Source of the DNA: Synaphobranchus kaupii
Lineage: Eukaryota; Chordata; Actinopteri; Anguilliformes; Synaphobranchidae
Direction: 5' to 3'
Length of the DNA: 64,000 bases
Assembly (NCBI GenBank): GCA_029718625.1
Contig: CM056378.1
Coordinates: 61,217,027 to 61,281,026, forward strand
Each line of letters opens with the position of its first letter. Positions within the stretch are counted from its first letter, which is position 1. Shown here piece after piece: positions 43,401 through 54,289 of this stretch. The notes below the pieces were generated by a model. The model did no database searches. It saw only the letters and a program-made list of their open reading frames with translations, and was not told the origin of the DNA. Position numbers and translations under genes: made by a program.

Positions 43401-44217
43401 TATGCTGGGATCCAGGACGGCCTGTTAATTACAAGTCAGAAACTCGGGTATCATTTCACAGCTCCGGGTTGCTGAGTAGAACGTCAAAAGTCAAAGCGAC
43501 GTCATTCAAAATGGACGAATCTGTATTTTAACGGGAAATGCTTAAAAGGTCATTCCACCGAAAAACAACATTAACCTTATTTAACAGATCAAGGCGCAAC
43601 TAAGTAAGTCTCTCTTTGTCGCTGGCCAAAACATTATGCAAACCGAAATATTGACAGCTAAAGTTAGAAATTGTGTAGGTATACGTCAAAATTATGTTGC
43701 GCCAAGGAAAAGCCTTCCTTTGAAACGCATGTGTTAATTTACTCAGTGGAATTTCTATTATTTGCATTATTAATTCAGCTATTTGAATGCTTGAAATGGT
43801 TCTTTTTGTTTTTTTATTTAAAGATTAAAAAAAAATATATATAATTAATCTTTAATACAGTGCAGTTTTGAACAATAAAATATTCTTAAAATACATGAGT
43901 TTAAAAACAACAACTATACCGTGTTATATATATTTACTGTCCAAAATGTAATTTATACTGTGATATGAATTTAAGGCTATATCGCCCACCCATAATTACA
44001 CTGTCTGTCTTAACAAGTGTTTTAGTCTTGTAATGACTAAAAACATATTTTTTTCTCAAAAGTGGAAAATATTTGCTTTTTGCTTGACAAATTATTTTAC
44101 CCCACTGGCGAATCTTGAAATGAGTAAAACTATCGCACCCCACTGGCAGATAGTGTCTTTATTTATCAAAAAAGTAACAGCAATAAGATTCTAAAGTCTA
44201 AATATAAGATTAAAATG
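40406..44217. other. Long non-coding stretch
   Basis: No gene is recognised. 40950-41830 is GC-richer than its flanks and could be an LTR or promoter-like block (41503 CCTAAAATACCTGG), but no partner copy is seen. 42130-42200 (GACGAGGTGGTAGTGGAGGA) and 42615-42660 (its approximate inverse) relate to the GGAGG repeats at 45050-45360. Confidence 0.4.
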
Positions 44218-44993
44218 CTTAAAGCACAACTGAACTTTGGGTTGTGTAGTTACCTGACCATGATATGAGACCAAATGGTGGCGAAATATGTTTGTTAGTT
44301 GCTCTGTGCTCCCCTGGGGTGATAATCCATAATAGGGTATTTGTCGCTCTCCATTCCCTTTTACAGGACAGCTAAATCGGCCTCAAAATATGAACTAGAA
44401 CAAAACGGATTCTGTCAATACAAACAATAACCAGTCCTCGTACATATTTGTTTTTATTAAAATTATTTATAAAAGTACTATTTTCTTTAATGTTGTTAGA
44501 AAGCTACCAGAAAAGACTAGCAAAATGTCGGCAAGTCAGTTTATTTACCATAGATAGCTATATAGGCTACTACCAAGAACTCTTGTTTCCGTAGAAATTT
44601 GGACCAATGAGTGGTTTCTGACGCATCGGCGCATTACCGCTGTTTCTGGCGCAAGATTTACCTACTGGATCTACGTTCCAAATAAAATACGAAAAGCCAG
44701 GTACGGGCCATTTAATTTTTTTTTTTAAATAACGTGCGAGGACTGGTTATTGTTTGTATTGACAGAATCCAATTTGCTCACGTTCGTATACAGTATGTGC
44801 TAGAAGTGTAATTTTGAGACCGTTTTAGTTGCCCTATAGAAGTGAATGGAGAGCGACAAATACCCTATTCTGGATTATCACCCCAGGGGAGCACAGAGCA
44901 ACTAACGAATATATTTTGCCACCATTTGGACTCATGTCATGGCCAGGTAACTACACAACCCAAAGTTCTACTAAAGTTCAGTTGTGCTTTAAG
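44218..44993. mobile_element. Foldback element / long-TIR MITE
   Basis: Arms of about 235-265 bp are inverted copies: left from CTTAAAGCACAACTGAACTT (44218) to GACTGGTTATTG-complement near 44445, right from GAGGACTGGTTATTGTTTGT (about 44732) to 44993. The spacer is about 280 bp. No coding sequence. The right arm has about 15 extra bases near its end. Confidence 0.85.
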
Positions 44994-45049
44994 ATTTGAT
45001 AAGATTTGGTTTGGTTTTTGCAGTATAGATTAGGTCACAAAGATCTGTT

Positions 45050-45235
45050 ACTGGGGCATGGAGGAGAGGAGGTGGTAGTGGAGGAAAGGAGGATGCATTT
45101 TTTAGTATTGGGATGCACCTCTCCCCTCCTTTCCTCCAGATATTTCCGGGTAGGAGACGAGTGGTAGTGGGGGGGTACTCGAAAAATGCATCCTCCCTTC
45201 CTCCACTACCACTTTCTCTCCTCCGTGCCCCGGAA
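45050..45235. repeat. GGAGG-rich inverted repeat (hairpin)
   Basis: GGAGAGGAGGTGGTAGTGGA and GGAGGATGCATTTTT (45060-45098) are matched in inverse by AAAAATGCATCCTCC ... CACTACCAC (about 45183-45212). A related block runs on to about 45360 and another lies at 42130-42200. Confidence 0.75.
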
Positions 45236-45360
45236 ACGGGTCTTTGTGTCCTAATCTAACGTTGCTCATTTCATATTCATTACATATTCACTTTGAATAC
45301 TTCCGGGTAGGAGACCAGTGAAGGAGAAGAGGAGTGGAGGAAAGGAGGTGAGGAGTGAAG

Positions 45361-47290
45361 AATACTGGGGCACAGCCAGAGAGCATACTTTTTCAAGAAG
45401 TACGCAATCATTTTAATCACATAAATATGATGCTCAGCTTCGTTTTAAAAATGAGGCGCAGCTTCGCTGACGTTTTCCTTCAAAACAACAACAAAAAACA
45501 ACAGCACGTAACATGGCCGCACAAGCGTGGGGCAGAGACCTTAGAGTCAGAGACTGGTATCTCTCCATCTCCGCCATTAATTTTTTTTATGCTCCATTGA
45601 AGTACATTATATGGCGCCCCTAGTGGTCATTTATTTTTCAGTAAGTGTAGAACTGTAAAGAAAAATGGCTGGGATTGGATGGGGCTACATGGCTAAAAGT
45701 GTAATTTGTGTTAAAATAAAAAAAGTAATGCTATTACACCATTTTAGTTTTGACCAGGCCTCAATCGTGAGATTCATAAATCATACCGATTACATGATGA
45801 CAAACAACAAATATCATAACTGCACTAGCACGTATGCTAATCACTAATTCCGAATGTATTTTATGACTGTATCAGAGCCAACTTGCTATCACTATCATAA
45901 TGCCTAAGTAACATTTTGTTTTCACATGATTTTTTGATGATTAGTCAACAAAGTAATATATTTTAGAGGATACATGTTATCTACATACTCCTCTTTTGGC
46001 TTATCTAGCGTTGACATGGTTACTATGTTGTAAAATCAAAGAAAATCTGGAAATAATGATTCAAAGAATTATCAAATGATGATTTTTTGTAAAACTCATT
46101 TAACCCCATACACATCTACACTTACAGGGATCCCTATCGCCCCCTAGTGGTTAAGAAATACAAAACCAGGAAGTACGGGAGAGTTGCACGCAGTGGTTGC
46201 ACCATGGGTTGCACGCCTATACAGTCTATGGTTGCACGTCTCTCGTCTCTGTGTGAGGCATCTTATGACACTTCCACAGTAGGCATACGGTTGGAAAATA
46301 GTATGGAGGATATGTATTAGCATACTGCACGTCGCGTAATAAACAGTAGGCTACACAGTAAACAGTACACAGCTGCTAGTAGCTACACAGGACGCAGTAG
46401 ATAGGGCTCTGATTCGGACACAGCCTTTCAGAATATTTCGCCTAGGCTACTTCACTTTCTCATCCACTGTAGGCTACTACTACTCAAATAGCATATCAAT
46501 AGTAGCTATAGAAGGGTGTTCATTCGGACACAGTCCCACAGAGGAAATTAAATCGCTAATCCAAATATAATTTCCGTTTTCAGTTCGGGCATCGTAGTAG
46601 GCTACTACATAGGTAGCTAAAGAAACGCACTGTCTGAATAGCCTACAGCATTTGAATATTGGCACAAAATGTGTGTCACAAGAAGAAAATGGAATTAACA
46701 TTTTAATTTGCATTATGGCAGCGTCTTACAAAGACGTTAAAGGAAAAAAAGTTGAAAAACTCAGATAGATAGTTGGCCATTTTTAAGTGACATTTAAAAT
46801 CAGATGATAGCAAGCGAAGGCAATCGAAAGAGATCACAAAACAAACGGTATGGTATAGCTAGTAGCCTAGGCTATCGCTACAATGTCTGTCTGTCAACAA
46901 CACATTTAATAAACTGCATTAAAACATTGTATTGCCCTTGCATTTCAGGCCCAAAACACTGCTCGACGCTCAATGACCGCTGGATGTCTGTTATGAGCCT
47001 AGGCCTATACATACTATGCAATTAAATAGTCATCGACAACAGTAGGCTTACATTCATGCTGAATGGTGTGCCCGACGAAGCGGTCGATGTTGCCGTAGCA
47101 GGAGCGTTTCTTATTATAGGCTAGCATATTCTCCTTTATGAGCGCAACTCACGGATTTATTACAAATGTGGCAAAAGAATATTGCAGGGGATTTTGGCAC
47201 ATTTTTTTGAGCCGCTACCCACGCGGTTAAGCTGTGTTGCTCATTCCACGAATGCATGATCCTTACAAGTTGTACCTCGTTGTAAAGGTG
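45361..47290. other. Non-coding stretch, nothing assigned
   Basis: Short frames only. GCCCCTAGTGG-type motifs (45613, 46139) recur in many places in this window. No gene or RNA is recognised. Confidence 0.4.
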
Positions 47291-47394
47291 ACTAATCAGC
47301 TTTCCAGCGATATAAAATACAATACCAATTGGTATTATTAAAGGGGAGGAATAATCGACCAAAATAACGTTTCCGAACTTTTTTTGAGGAGTTT

Positions 47395-47575
47395 ATAAAA
47401 CGTGACATGACAAGAAAATAAATCGTAACAATAATCAAACAAGAAACGTGACATGAAAATGAAACGTAACAAGAATAAAACATAAAACGTGGCGTGACTA
47501 GACTAAACAATACTTGACAAGACAAGAAATCTAAAAATGAAACATAAAACGTGACATGACAGTTAGAATCGTGAC
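47395..47575. repeat. AAACGTGACATGAC-type minisatellite at the hAT 3' end
   Basis: Imperfect units built from AACGTGACATGACAAGAAA are repeated about eight times. They begin right where the transposase dimerisation domain should end, and the transposase frame reads on through them. Confidence 0.85.
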
Positions 47576-48489
47576 AGTCTGGCTTCAAAGACGAACGAAG
47601 AGGGGTCACAACTTTCCCGGCTGTGCTAAACACTCTTTCAGATGGAGTGCTTGTGGCACAGATGCACATATACTTCCTTGCTGTCTTCGCCAGCAAGGGA
47701 TATCGGCCTCTGTTGTCTCGCCACCAGACCAATGGGTCAGCCGAGCTGTCCAGTACCTCTTCCTGGAGATATCGCGTCATCTCCGTGTCGGCACGCACTC
47801 TCTTCGGTACTGGGGCTGTGGTTTGTGAAGGGCCTTTTCTTTTTTTGAAAAGTTCTCCCAGCTTCATCTTCTTCGGTGCAGGTGGTGTCGATTCGTCATC
47901 GGCCCCTGTACTCGCACCGGCTCTGCCTTGGTCACCGCCCTCCTCTCCATCCTCTCTCACGTGGAGAATCTCCTGCAGAATCGCATCCTTCGTCTCATCG
48001 CAGTCACCACCATTGCCTTTGTACCTCGGATCGAGAAGGGCAGCTTTGTTCAACAGGTTTTGGAGTTCAGGTGCTCTATATTTTTCCTCCAGTATACTAC
48101 AGATTTTATTTTTGAGGTTCTTTGTTAGGATTGTGTCGCTTTGGCTTGGAGAGAGGAGGTTCCCCGTCAAAAGATGCAACACGGGCTTCACCGAAGACAC
48201 CGTAACGTAACTCTCTCCGGAGAGAACATCTGTGAAATCAGCAACAGGCTTCAATGCAGCGTTCACTGACTCCAGAATATGGATGTCCTGCCATTTCAGG
48301 TTGAGATGTTGGTGTTGCCTGTCGTCAGCTAAGACCCGCCGTATAGCTGGGGCTTGCTCTAGAATTCTCTCAACCATTTTCTGTTTGGTTCCCCATCTTG
48401 TAGCGCAATCCTGTGGAATGAAAAAATATTTGTTATCTTCCTATAAAATGATGCCCATCTGACCGACATGCAAAATAGCATTGGAATTA

Positions 48490-48505
48490 AATAATAATAA
48501 TAATG

Positions 48506-48534
<29 letters not shown>
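48490..48534. repeat. AAT microsatellite in the hAT intron
   Basis: A run of AATAATAAT with one GAT interruption. The polyasparagine frame it creates is not a gene. Confidence 0.95.
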
Positions 48535-48536
<2 letters not shown>

Positions 48537-49924
48537 TACAATATATGCATATAAGACCACTTTTCGGGTCAACAAACTCACAGAGATAAAAACACTACAA
48601 CAAAAGAAAACGAAGTTTGAAGCTCCGTCTGCGCTTTTCGGAGGTCTCTCTTTTTCAACCAGCTGTGGGAGAAAGTTCCAACGAGAGTTCTGCACATTCC
48701 TAGAGCCCAGCCCGTGTCTTTTTTAGCAGCCACTGCGTTTGTGACCGCCGTGTGGAGACTGGCCGAAACAATTAAGCCATTGCCAGCCTAATTGTCTAAC
48801 TGCAGCCACAATGTTCGCCCCATTGTCAGTTGTGATGCAGCTCAATTTTGTTTCATTCAGGGACCAATTTATTAGAGTAGACCGGAGACCTTCGGCAAGA
48901 TTGTCCGCAGTGTGGTTGTCTGGCATGTAAACCGTCTCCAGACAACGGGCCTTGAGAGACCAGTCACTCGTCAAATAGTGAATGGTGACACTCATATAGG
49001 GAGTCATATTGACGCTTGACCACATATCCGTTGTCAACAAAAAATGGTCAATGTCTTTCAGGTCGTTGAGTATTTCGTCCTTCACTTGGTTGTAAAGGTT
49101 TGGAACCGCTGTTTTGGAGAAGTATGTTCTTCCCGGTAGCTCGTACTGTTTGTCAAAGGTATGTAGCATAGCCTTGAACGCATGTTTCTCCACAGTACGG
49201 AACGATGCCATACTCTCCACCAAATAATGTGTGACGGAATTGGTCAGCGCGTGCCACCGATTGCCGTCACGATTATACTTCGCCACTCGTGCATAGGCCT
49301 CGGCAACGTTTAACTGCCGTTGACCTGTGCTGGTTGATGAAGCTGCTGTAGACGCACCCGAGGATGTTGAAGCTCTGGTGGATTTTTCCAGCTGGGAATA
49401 AATCACTGGATGATGTATTCCTGTTTTGCTGAAACCTGTTTTCCGCATTTGCGACATATGGCTTCATCTAAATTACCGGGCTCTCCTTTCTCATTCGGTT
49501 TAAAACCAAAATGTTCCCAAATAGGAGACGACACATTTTTATTCGCAACCAACTCCATGTTTTTTTCCAACACTTGTTTTTCTTCTAGATAGCAAGCGAG
49601 AGAAACGGAAGTTTCCGCATGGCAGGCAGCGCAAATGAGAGGGAGAGATGGAGTTTAAATAGTGGATAAGAAGGATAGCCTAATGGTTTCGTCTGTTAAT
49701 ATCAAAGAAAACATGCAGATAAATACGTATGAATAGGCTTGGGGTGATCGTGCACAATTTCAATCGTCCATTCCGAGACGATTCTATCGGGAAGGGGGGG
49801 CTGCGCGCTGCCCACTGGATGGTAGTTAACGTGCGTGTGTGTCTTTTTGTAATAGGCATAGCACCTTTTGTTTGCGATGATGAGCACATTATTTAAATTG
49901 TTTGCTGTGATGAGACACGCAAAT

Positions 49925-50040
49925 CGTTTTATTTTACATAAGGCAAGGCAAGGCAAGTTAATTTACATAGCACATTTCATACAGCAATGGCAATTCAAAG
50001 TGCTTTACAGAGAGCAAAAAAATACAGAACAAGGAGAATG
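49925..50040. repeat. LINE-tail-like dispersed repeat
   Basis: CATAGCACATTTCATACAGC followed by CAATTCAAAGTGCTTTACAG is a motif pair seen very widely in teleost genomes, usually as part of a LINE or SINE 3' region. A related version is at 59435-59500. Confidence 0.6.
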
Positions 50041-50189
50041 GGTAAGAAAATATGTAAATAAATAGTTTTATTTTACAATCATGTCTTTTTTTATTATTGC
50101 AGTATCTTAAAAGTAGGGAGGTGAATGTGCACATGTCTACACAAAGATTGAAATCATGAACGTTTAGAAAACATCCCTATGCAAAAAAC

Positions 50190-50212
50190 GGATTATTATT
50201 ATTATTATTATT
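50190..50212. repeat. ATT microsatellite
   Basis: A run of ATTATTATT of about 23 bp. Confidence 0.9.
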
Positions 50213-50375
50213 GATAGCCTAAAGTAGCCTATTGAAAACGATTCACTTGTATCTGATTATGGCAGCCAGGGACGCTTTTGGTTTTGGTTAATTAATCAGC
50301 TGATTCATGGTGCGCCAACAAGTTTATGCTGCGCTGCTGCACTCGAAAGCACACAAGAGGGGCACACAAGAGAGG

Positions 50376-50493
50376 CACACAAGAGAGAACGTGTCGGATG
50401 CGCTCAAGGGAATCATTGAGAATTGAGACCTCGATGAATCCAAGATCGCATACATCACCACTGACAACGGAGCAAACATCGTTTCGGCAATCC
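50376..50493 (+). pseudogene. hAT transposase scrap in opposite orientation
   Basis: Plus-strand sequence reads DALKGIIEN, a stop in place of Trp, then DESKIAYITTDNGANIVSAIR (second catalytic Asp region). This is the same block as in the gene at 49457-48723, but inverted and diverged. It ends abruptly where the minus-strand BED fragment begins. Confidence 0.8.
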
Positions 50494-50830
50494 GTTTCAT
50501 CTAAATTACCGGGCTCTCCTTTTTCATTCGGTTTAAAACCAAAATGTTCCCAAATAGGAGAGACACATTTTTCTTTGCAACCAACTCCATGTTTTTTTCC
50601 CCAACACATGTTTTTCTTCTTAGATAGTGTAGCCTAACTAATAGATATGGGTCAAGTTACGCCCCCTCCCCCTCAGCAAGCCGAGAGAAACGAACGTTAG
50701 CGCACGGCACAGGCAGCGCAAATGAGAGGGAGAGATGGAGTTTAAATAATGGATAAGAAGGATAGCCTAATTGTTTCGTCTGTTAATATCCAAGAAAACA
50801 TGCAGACAAATACTGTGAATAGACAGGTCT
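50494..50830 (-). pseudogene. Second copy of hAT 5' region and BED finger start
   Basis: The minus strand repeats the 5' untranslated block of 49600-49740 and the start of the BED exon (SPIWEHFGFKPNEKGEPGNL). It breaks off at GNLDET, before the zinc-binding cysteines. It therefore cannot encode a finger. Confidence 0.85.
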
Positions 50831-50869
50831 ATATTTAGCTTACTTTATTCTGAAAAGTTGACGTATATA

Positions 50870-51722
50870 CAGATCCTTTCCAAAAAATTAGAATATCATG
50901 GAAAAGTTGTTTTTTTTCCATAATTCCATTCAAAAAGTGAAACTTTCATAGATTATAGATTCATTACACACAAAGTGAAATATTTCTAGCCTTTATTTGT
51001 TTAATTTTTCATAATTTTGGCTTACAGTTCCAGAAAACCCCCAAAACAGTATTTCAAGAAATTAGAATAGTGTGTCGAAAATCAGCATTTACTTCAGTTA
51101 TTTCAGAGAATGAATGTTTTAGACTGCGTGTCACACTATCATCTAATTTACTCAAAACACCTGCAAAGTTTATCTCAGTTTGGTTCAGTATGGGGAAGAC
51201 TGCAGACTTGACAATTGGCCAGAAGACCATCATTGACACCCTCCAGAAGATGGGTAAGCCACAAAAGGTCATCGCTAAGGAGGCTGGCTGTTCACAGAGT
51301 GCAGTGTCCAAGCTGACCGTAAGCTTCAGCCGATTGTCAAGCAAAGACGATTCCAAAATTTGGCGGAGATGCAGAGGGAGTGGACTGAGGCTGGAGTCAG
51401 TGCTTCAAAAACCACCACGTACAGACGTATCCGGGACATGGGCTACAACTGTCGGATTCCTCGAGTCAAGCCACTCCACTCATTCTCTGAAATAACTGAA
51501 GTAAATGCTGATTTTCGACACACTATTCTAATTTCTTGAAATACTGTTTTGGGGGTTTTCTGGAACTGTAAGCCAAAATTATGAAAAATTAAACAAATAA
51601 AGGCTAGAAATATTTCACTTTGTGTGTAATGAATCTATAATCTATGAAAGTTTCACTTTTTGAATGGAATTCTGGAAAAAAACAACTTTTCCATGATATT
51701 CAAATTTTTTGGAAAGGATCTG
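50870..51722 (+). mobile_element. Non-autonomous Tc1 element with ~200-bp inverted repeats
   Basis: TA duplications flank it (50868-50869, 51723-51724). The ends CAGATCCTTTCCAAAAAATT and its complement open inverted repeats of about 200 bp, from 50870 to 51070 and from about 51525 to 51722. A transposase scrap lies between: MGKTADLTIGQKTIID (from 51190) with a helix-turn-helix PQKVIAKEAGCSQSAVSK, then an internal deletion and out-of-frame WRRCREWTEAGVSASKTT-type sequence. The DD34E core is missing. Confidence 0.93.
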
Positions 51723-51837
51723 TATATATTTTTTTACATAATTGCGCAACTGACGGTTATTTATGCGTGACTGTCGGGGGGGTCTATGATCGCCGGTTAC
51801 ACAGTTATTCGGTTACCCCGACAGCCCTAGAGGTCAC

Positions 51838-52655
51838 CTGCAGGGAGAATGGCGGTAAAGTGGTAAGACTAGAGGGATGTGAAATTCCTCACAACTGTTC
51901 ACCCCTCTGCCATGGCTCAATCGGGAAGGCTGGACCACTTCACCGGGGAGCCAAAGGTGAAACCTGCATCCTCGATTATAATAAGAAGATGGGAGCAGTG
52001 GACAGGGTGGACATGATTACCAGCTTTGTGGACTGTGCCAGAAAAAGTACCAAGTGGTACATGAAGCTGTTCTTTCACCTGCTCAACACTGCAGTCCTCA
52101 ACGCCTACACTGTCCATCGAAAACTGTCTGGTAAGAAAATAACAGTGTGTCAAAACCCACATCAACAATATACTACTATTACGACTGCTACTTTTATTTC
52201 TACTACTTAGAATAACAAAAAGAATAACAACAATAATAACAATAACCAACAACAGAAATAATGATAATAATTAAAAATAATAATGAAACAATAATAATAA
52301 TAAAAAATTCTTTTTACTCACCCATAGAGGAATGCATGGCGTACAAGGGCTTTCAGCTGAGGCTGGTGAAAGAGCTGATCCAGGAGCATCCTTTACCCCG
52401 GTGCTCAACTGGAGGGCGAACCTTGTGTCAACACCCCACTGCGGCTCACTGGGAGGCACTTTCCTTCTTTTGTGCCTCCTAAAGATGCCCAGGGACAGAG
52501 CACAAGGCGGCACTGCAGAGTGTCAACACCCCACTGCCTCTACACCACCCAACGCAAGAGAGAGAAAATTTATACGTTACATGTGTTCCTCATGTGATAC
52601 TGCCCTGTGTCCAGCTCCCTGTTTTGAAGAGTTTCATACTCTAAAAAATTACTAG
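51838..52655 (+). pseudogene. piggyBac (PGBD-like) transposase C-terminal fragment
   Basis: The first segment reads ILDYNKKMGAVDRVDM (the conserved GxVDRxD block of piggyBac transposases) and STKWYMKLFFHLLNTAVLNA. It is followed by a splice donor GTAAGA at 52131 and an intron of about 200 bp with AAT repeats. The next exon (from about 52328) reads AYKGFQLRLVKELIQEH, then, after a frame disturbance near 52420-52480, the cysteine-rich tail RYMCSSCDTALCPAPCFEEF. The N-terminal and most of the DDD catalytic domain are absent. The fragment starts next to the hAT terminus at 51829. It is not shown to belong to the piggyBac copy at 16835-22164. Confidence 0.85.
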
Positions 52656-52659
52656 GCTG

Positions 52660-53830
52660 GGGGGTTGGGGGATTTTACACAGCATGATTAGTACTGAGTT
52701 AGCTGGATGACTGCACTGAGTAAAACCCGGAACCCTCCCAAATGGAACATGGACTGAAGTAAAAAGAGCTATTCCGGTTTTCACTAAGTGCAGTTATCTA
52801 GCTAACTCAGTAATCCTGTTTTCTGGAACAGTTAGAGTAGGATAGGATGAGATATGGGGGGGGGGTTAGGGGTGTGTGTGTGTGTGTGTGTGTGTGTCAG
52901 TGTTCCGTTAATATTGTTCAGGTATTCTTGTTCTGCTTTTGTCTGTTACTGCTGTGTTGTTATTTACATTGGATATAATTAAATTCGATTTTCTATAAAA
53001 AAGCAACATGGTTTCTGTATTTTTATATAATATGGTATTATCATAGCATAAATGATGCCAAGTAACGCTAGTCTAACCAGAGCTGACCTATTATTATTTA
53101 CTCATTTAGTATCATTTGGTCAATACAAAATCAAAAATATAACATAGCTCATACTAATCTTAGACATTCTGTGTGTTTTTACTAATATAAATTCAACAAA
53201 TGACAATATAACCGCGACCCTCACAATAATCACAGTTTTGAAGCCATCGCAGCTGCGGAGCATGCTGAGGCAATGTGAACAACATGAGGCAACGTGAACA
53301 ACATGAGTGAACCTGAACTCCACAGTATCGTGGAGTGTAAAATAAATTGGGATGGCAGGTATGCCATCCGCCATGTTACGGCTTGGCGGGGCATGCCCCA
53401 TACCTATACAGCACCGAGAGTTTGGCACTTTTCAGGGTTTCCTACAGAAGTAACCACAATGATCACAGACTCTCAGCCCTTAAAGACATTAACTTCTGTA
53501 TGTTCTGACCTCATGTAACACAGCATTCAGATAGAACTTCACACATCCACACAATAAAGCCCCAAACTTGGGTTATTTTGAGCTTTTTCTCCTTCCGCTT
53601 CTTCTTCCTTTTAATTCTTCTTCTTATTCTTATTCCCATTTTTGCTGCCTACCCAGAGACCCTCACTACCTGCCTGCCTCCGTACCCTCAAAGAATAATT
53701 CTCCCCATTGGATAACAACATCGCATGCCTGCTCTCCTAAGCTTATCGCCCAATAAAAAACGGTTCAAGCTAATCTGGACACATCACAGAATCACAGACA
53801 AACCCGCTATATGGCTTTGTGTATTTCACG
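52660..53830. other. Non-coding stretch with GT microsatellite
   Basis: A GT run lies at 52872-52897. No gene recognised. A CT-rich tract is near 53585-53640. Confidence 0.5.
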
Positions 53831-53833
53831 AAG

Positions 53834-53905
53834 CTACCGTGGCCTACTGCTTACAGTTGCTGCCTCTCACACAGAGGATTGGGGGTTCAAGCCCAACAGG
53901 GCACA
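53834..53905 (+). other. tRNA-like module, Val(CAC)-like, degenerate
   Basis: GTGGCCTACTGCTTACAGTT resembles an A box and D arm. CCTC-TCACACA-GAGG forms an anticodon arm with CAC. GGGGGTTCAAGCCC is a good B box. The acceptor stem does not pair convincingly, so this is a tRNA pseudogene or SINE head, not a functional tRNA. Confidence 0.5.
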
Positions 53906-54122
53906 AATTTATTTTTGACAAAAACAATGTGCAACTGTTAAATACTTTTCATTTATTACTTACTGTTATTATTTTTAGATTAACTTATTTTTATTGCAAA
54001 GGCAAAAGACGTTTCCAATATTAACTGTTCAATGTTTCACTTGTATTTCACTTGTACTACAGCGAAATGGTGAAAGTCAGACGGACACTGACAAATGGCC
54101 TATAGCCTATATCACTTCACTG

Positions 54123-54190
54123 TATCCCTTTGGTCTTCTGGTTAGCGTCAAGCCTTAGAATGCGAGAGACGTGGGTTTTGGACTCAAACA
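54123..54190 (+). other. Second tRNA-like module
   Basis: TGGTCTTCTGGTTAGCGTCA fits an A box and D arm. TTAGAATGCGAGAGACGTGGG looks like an anticodon-to-T-arm stretch, but the B box has decayed (GGGTTTTGGACTC). The following sequence TTTTATTGCAAAGGCAAA (54229) also follows the first module (53988), so both belong to one tandem-repeated unit. Confidence 0.45.
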
Positions 54191-54289
54191 GTGTGCACAT
54201 GATCTGGTTTTCTCATACAAGAATGTTTTTTTATTGCAAAGGCAAAGACACGTTTACAATATTAACTGTTCACTTGTAGCCTGTTAGTT

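Larger units (their letters stand above)
47292..49558 (-). pseudogene. hAT transposase with BED zinc finger (ZBED-like), two exons
   Basis: An ATG at 49558-49556 opens MELVANKN followed by a BED finger (SPIWEHFGFKPNEKG ... ICRKCGKQV). A frame change near 49430 leads to the 244-codon frame with FLLTTDMWSS (first Asp block) and CITTDNGANIVAAVRQLGW (second Asp block). Another change near 48755 leads to GMCRTLVGTFSHSWLKKR. An intron of about 200 bp (AAT-repeat inside) ends at acceptor TTCCACAG near 48413. Exon 2 (DCATRWG ... ) runs through DFTDVLSGESYVTVS to the hAT C-terminal dimerisation motif CATSTPSERVFSTAG. After SSLKP the normal ending is replaced by minisatellite-encoded residues. The architecture is complete but the frame is not. 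Confidence 0.9.
47100..51829 (-). mobile_element. BED-finger hAT transposon block with rearranged second copy
   Basis: On the minus strand a hAT-like terminus TAGGGCTGTCGGGGTAACCG starts at 51829. Next comes a Tc1 MITE (50870-51722), a 5' untranslated block and a BED exon fragment (50500-50830). An inverted transposase scrap follows (50376-50493), then a second copy of the 5' untranslated block (49600-49740) and the main transposase gene (49558-47550). The left terminus and the 8-bp duplication were not found, so the left boundary is a guess. Confidence 0.65.

Noticed and set aside
47556..48210. Plus-strand frames up to 195 codons
   Set aside because: Antisense shadows of the hAT transposase second exon.
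48481..48726. Frame with a polyasparagine run
   Set aside because: Caused by the AAT microsatellite in the hAT intron.
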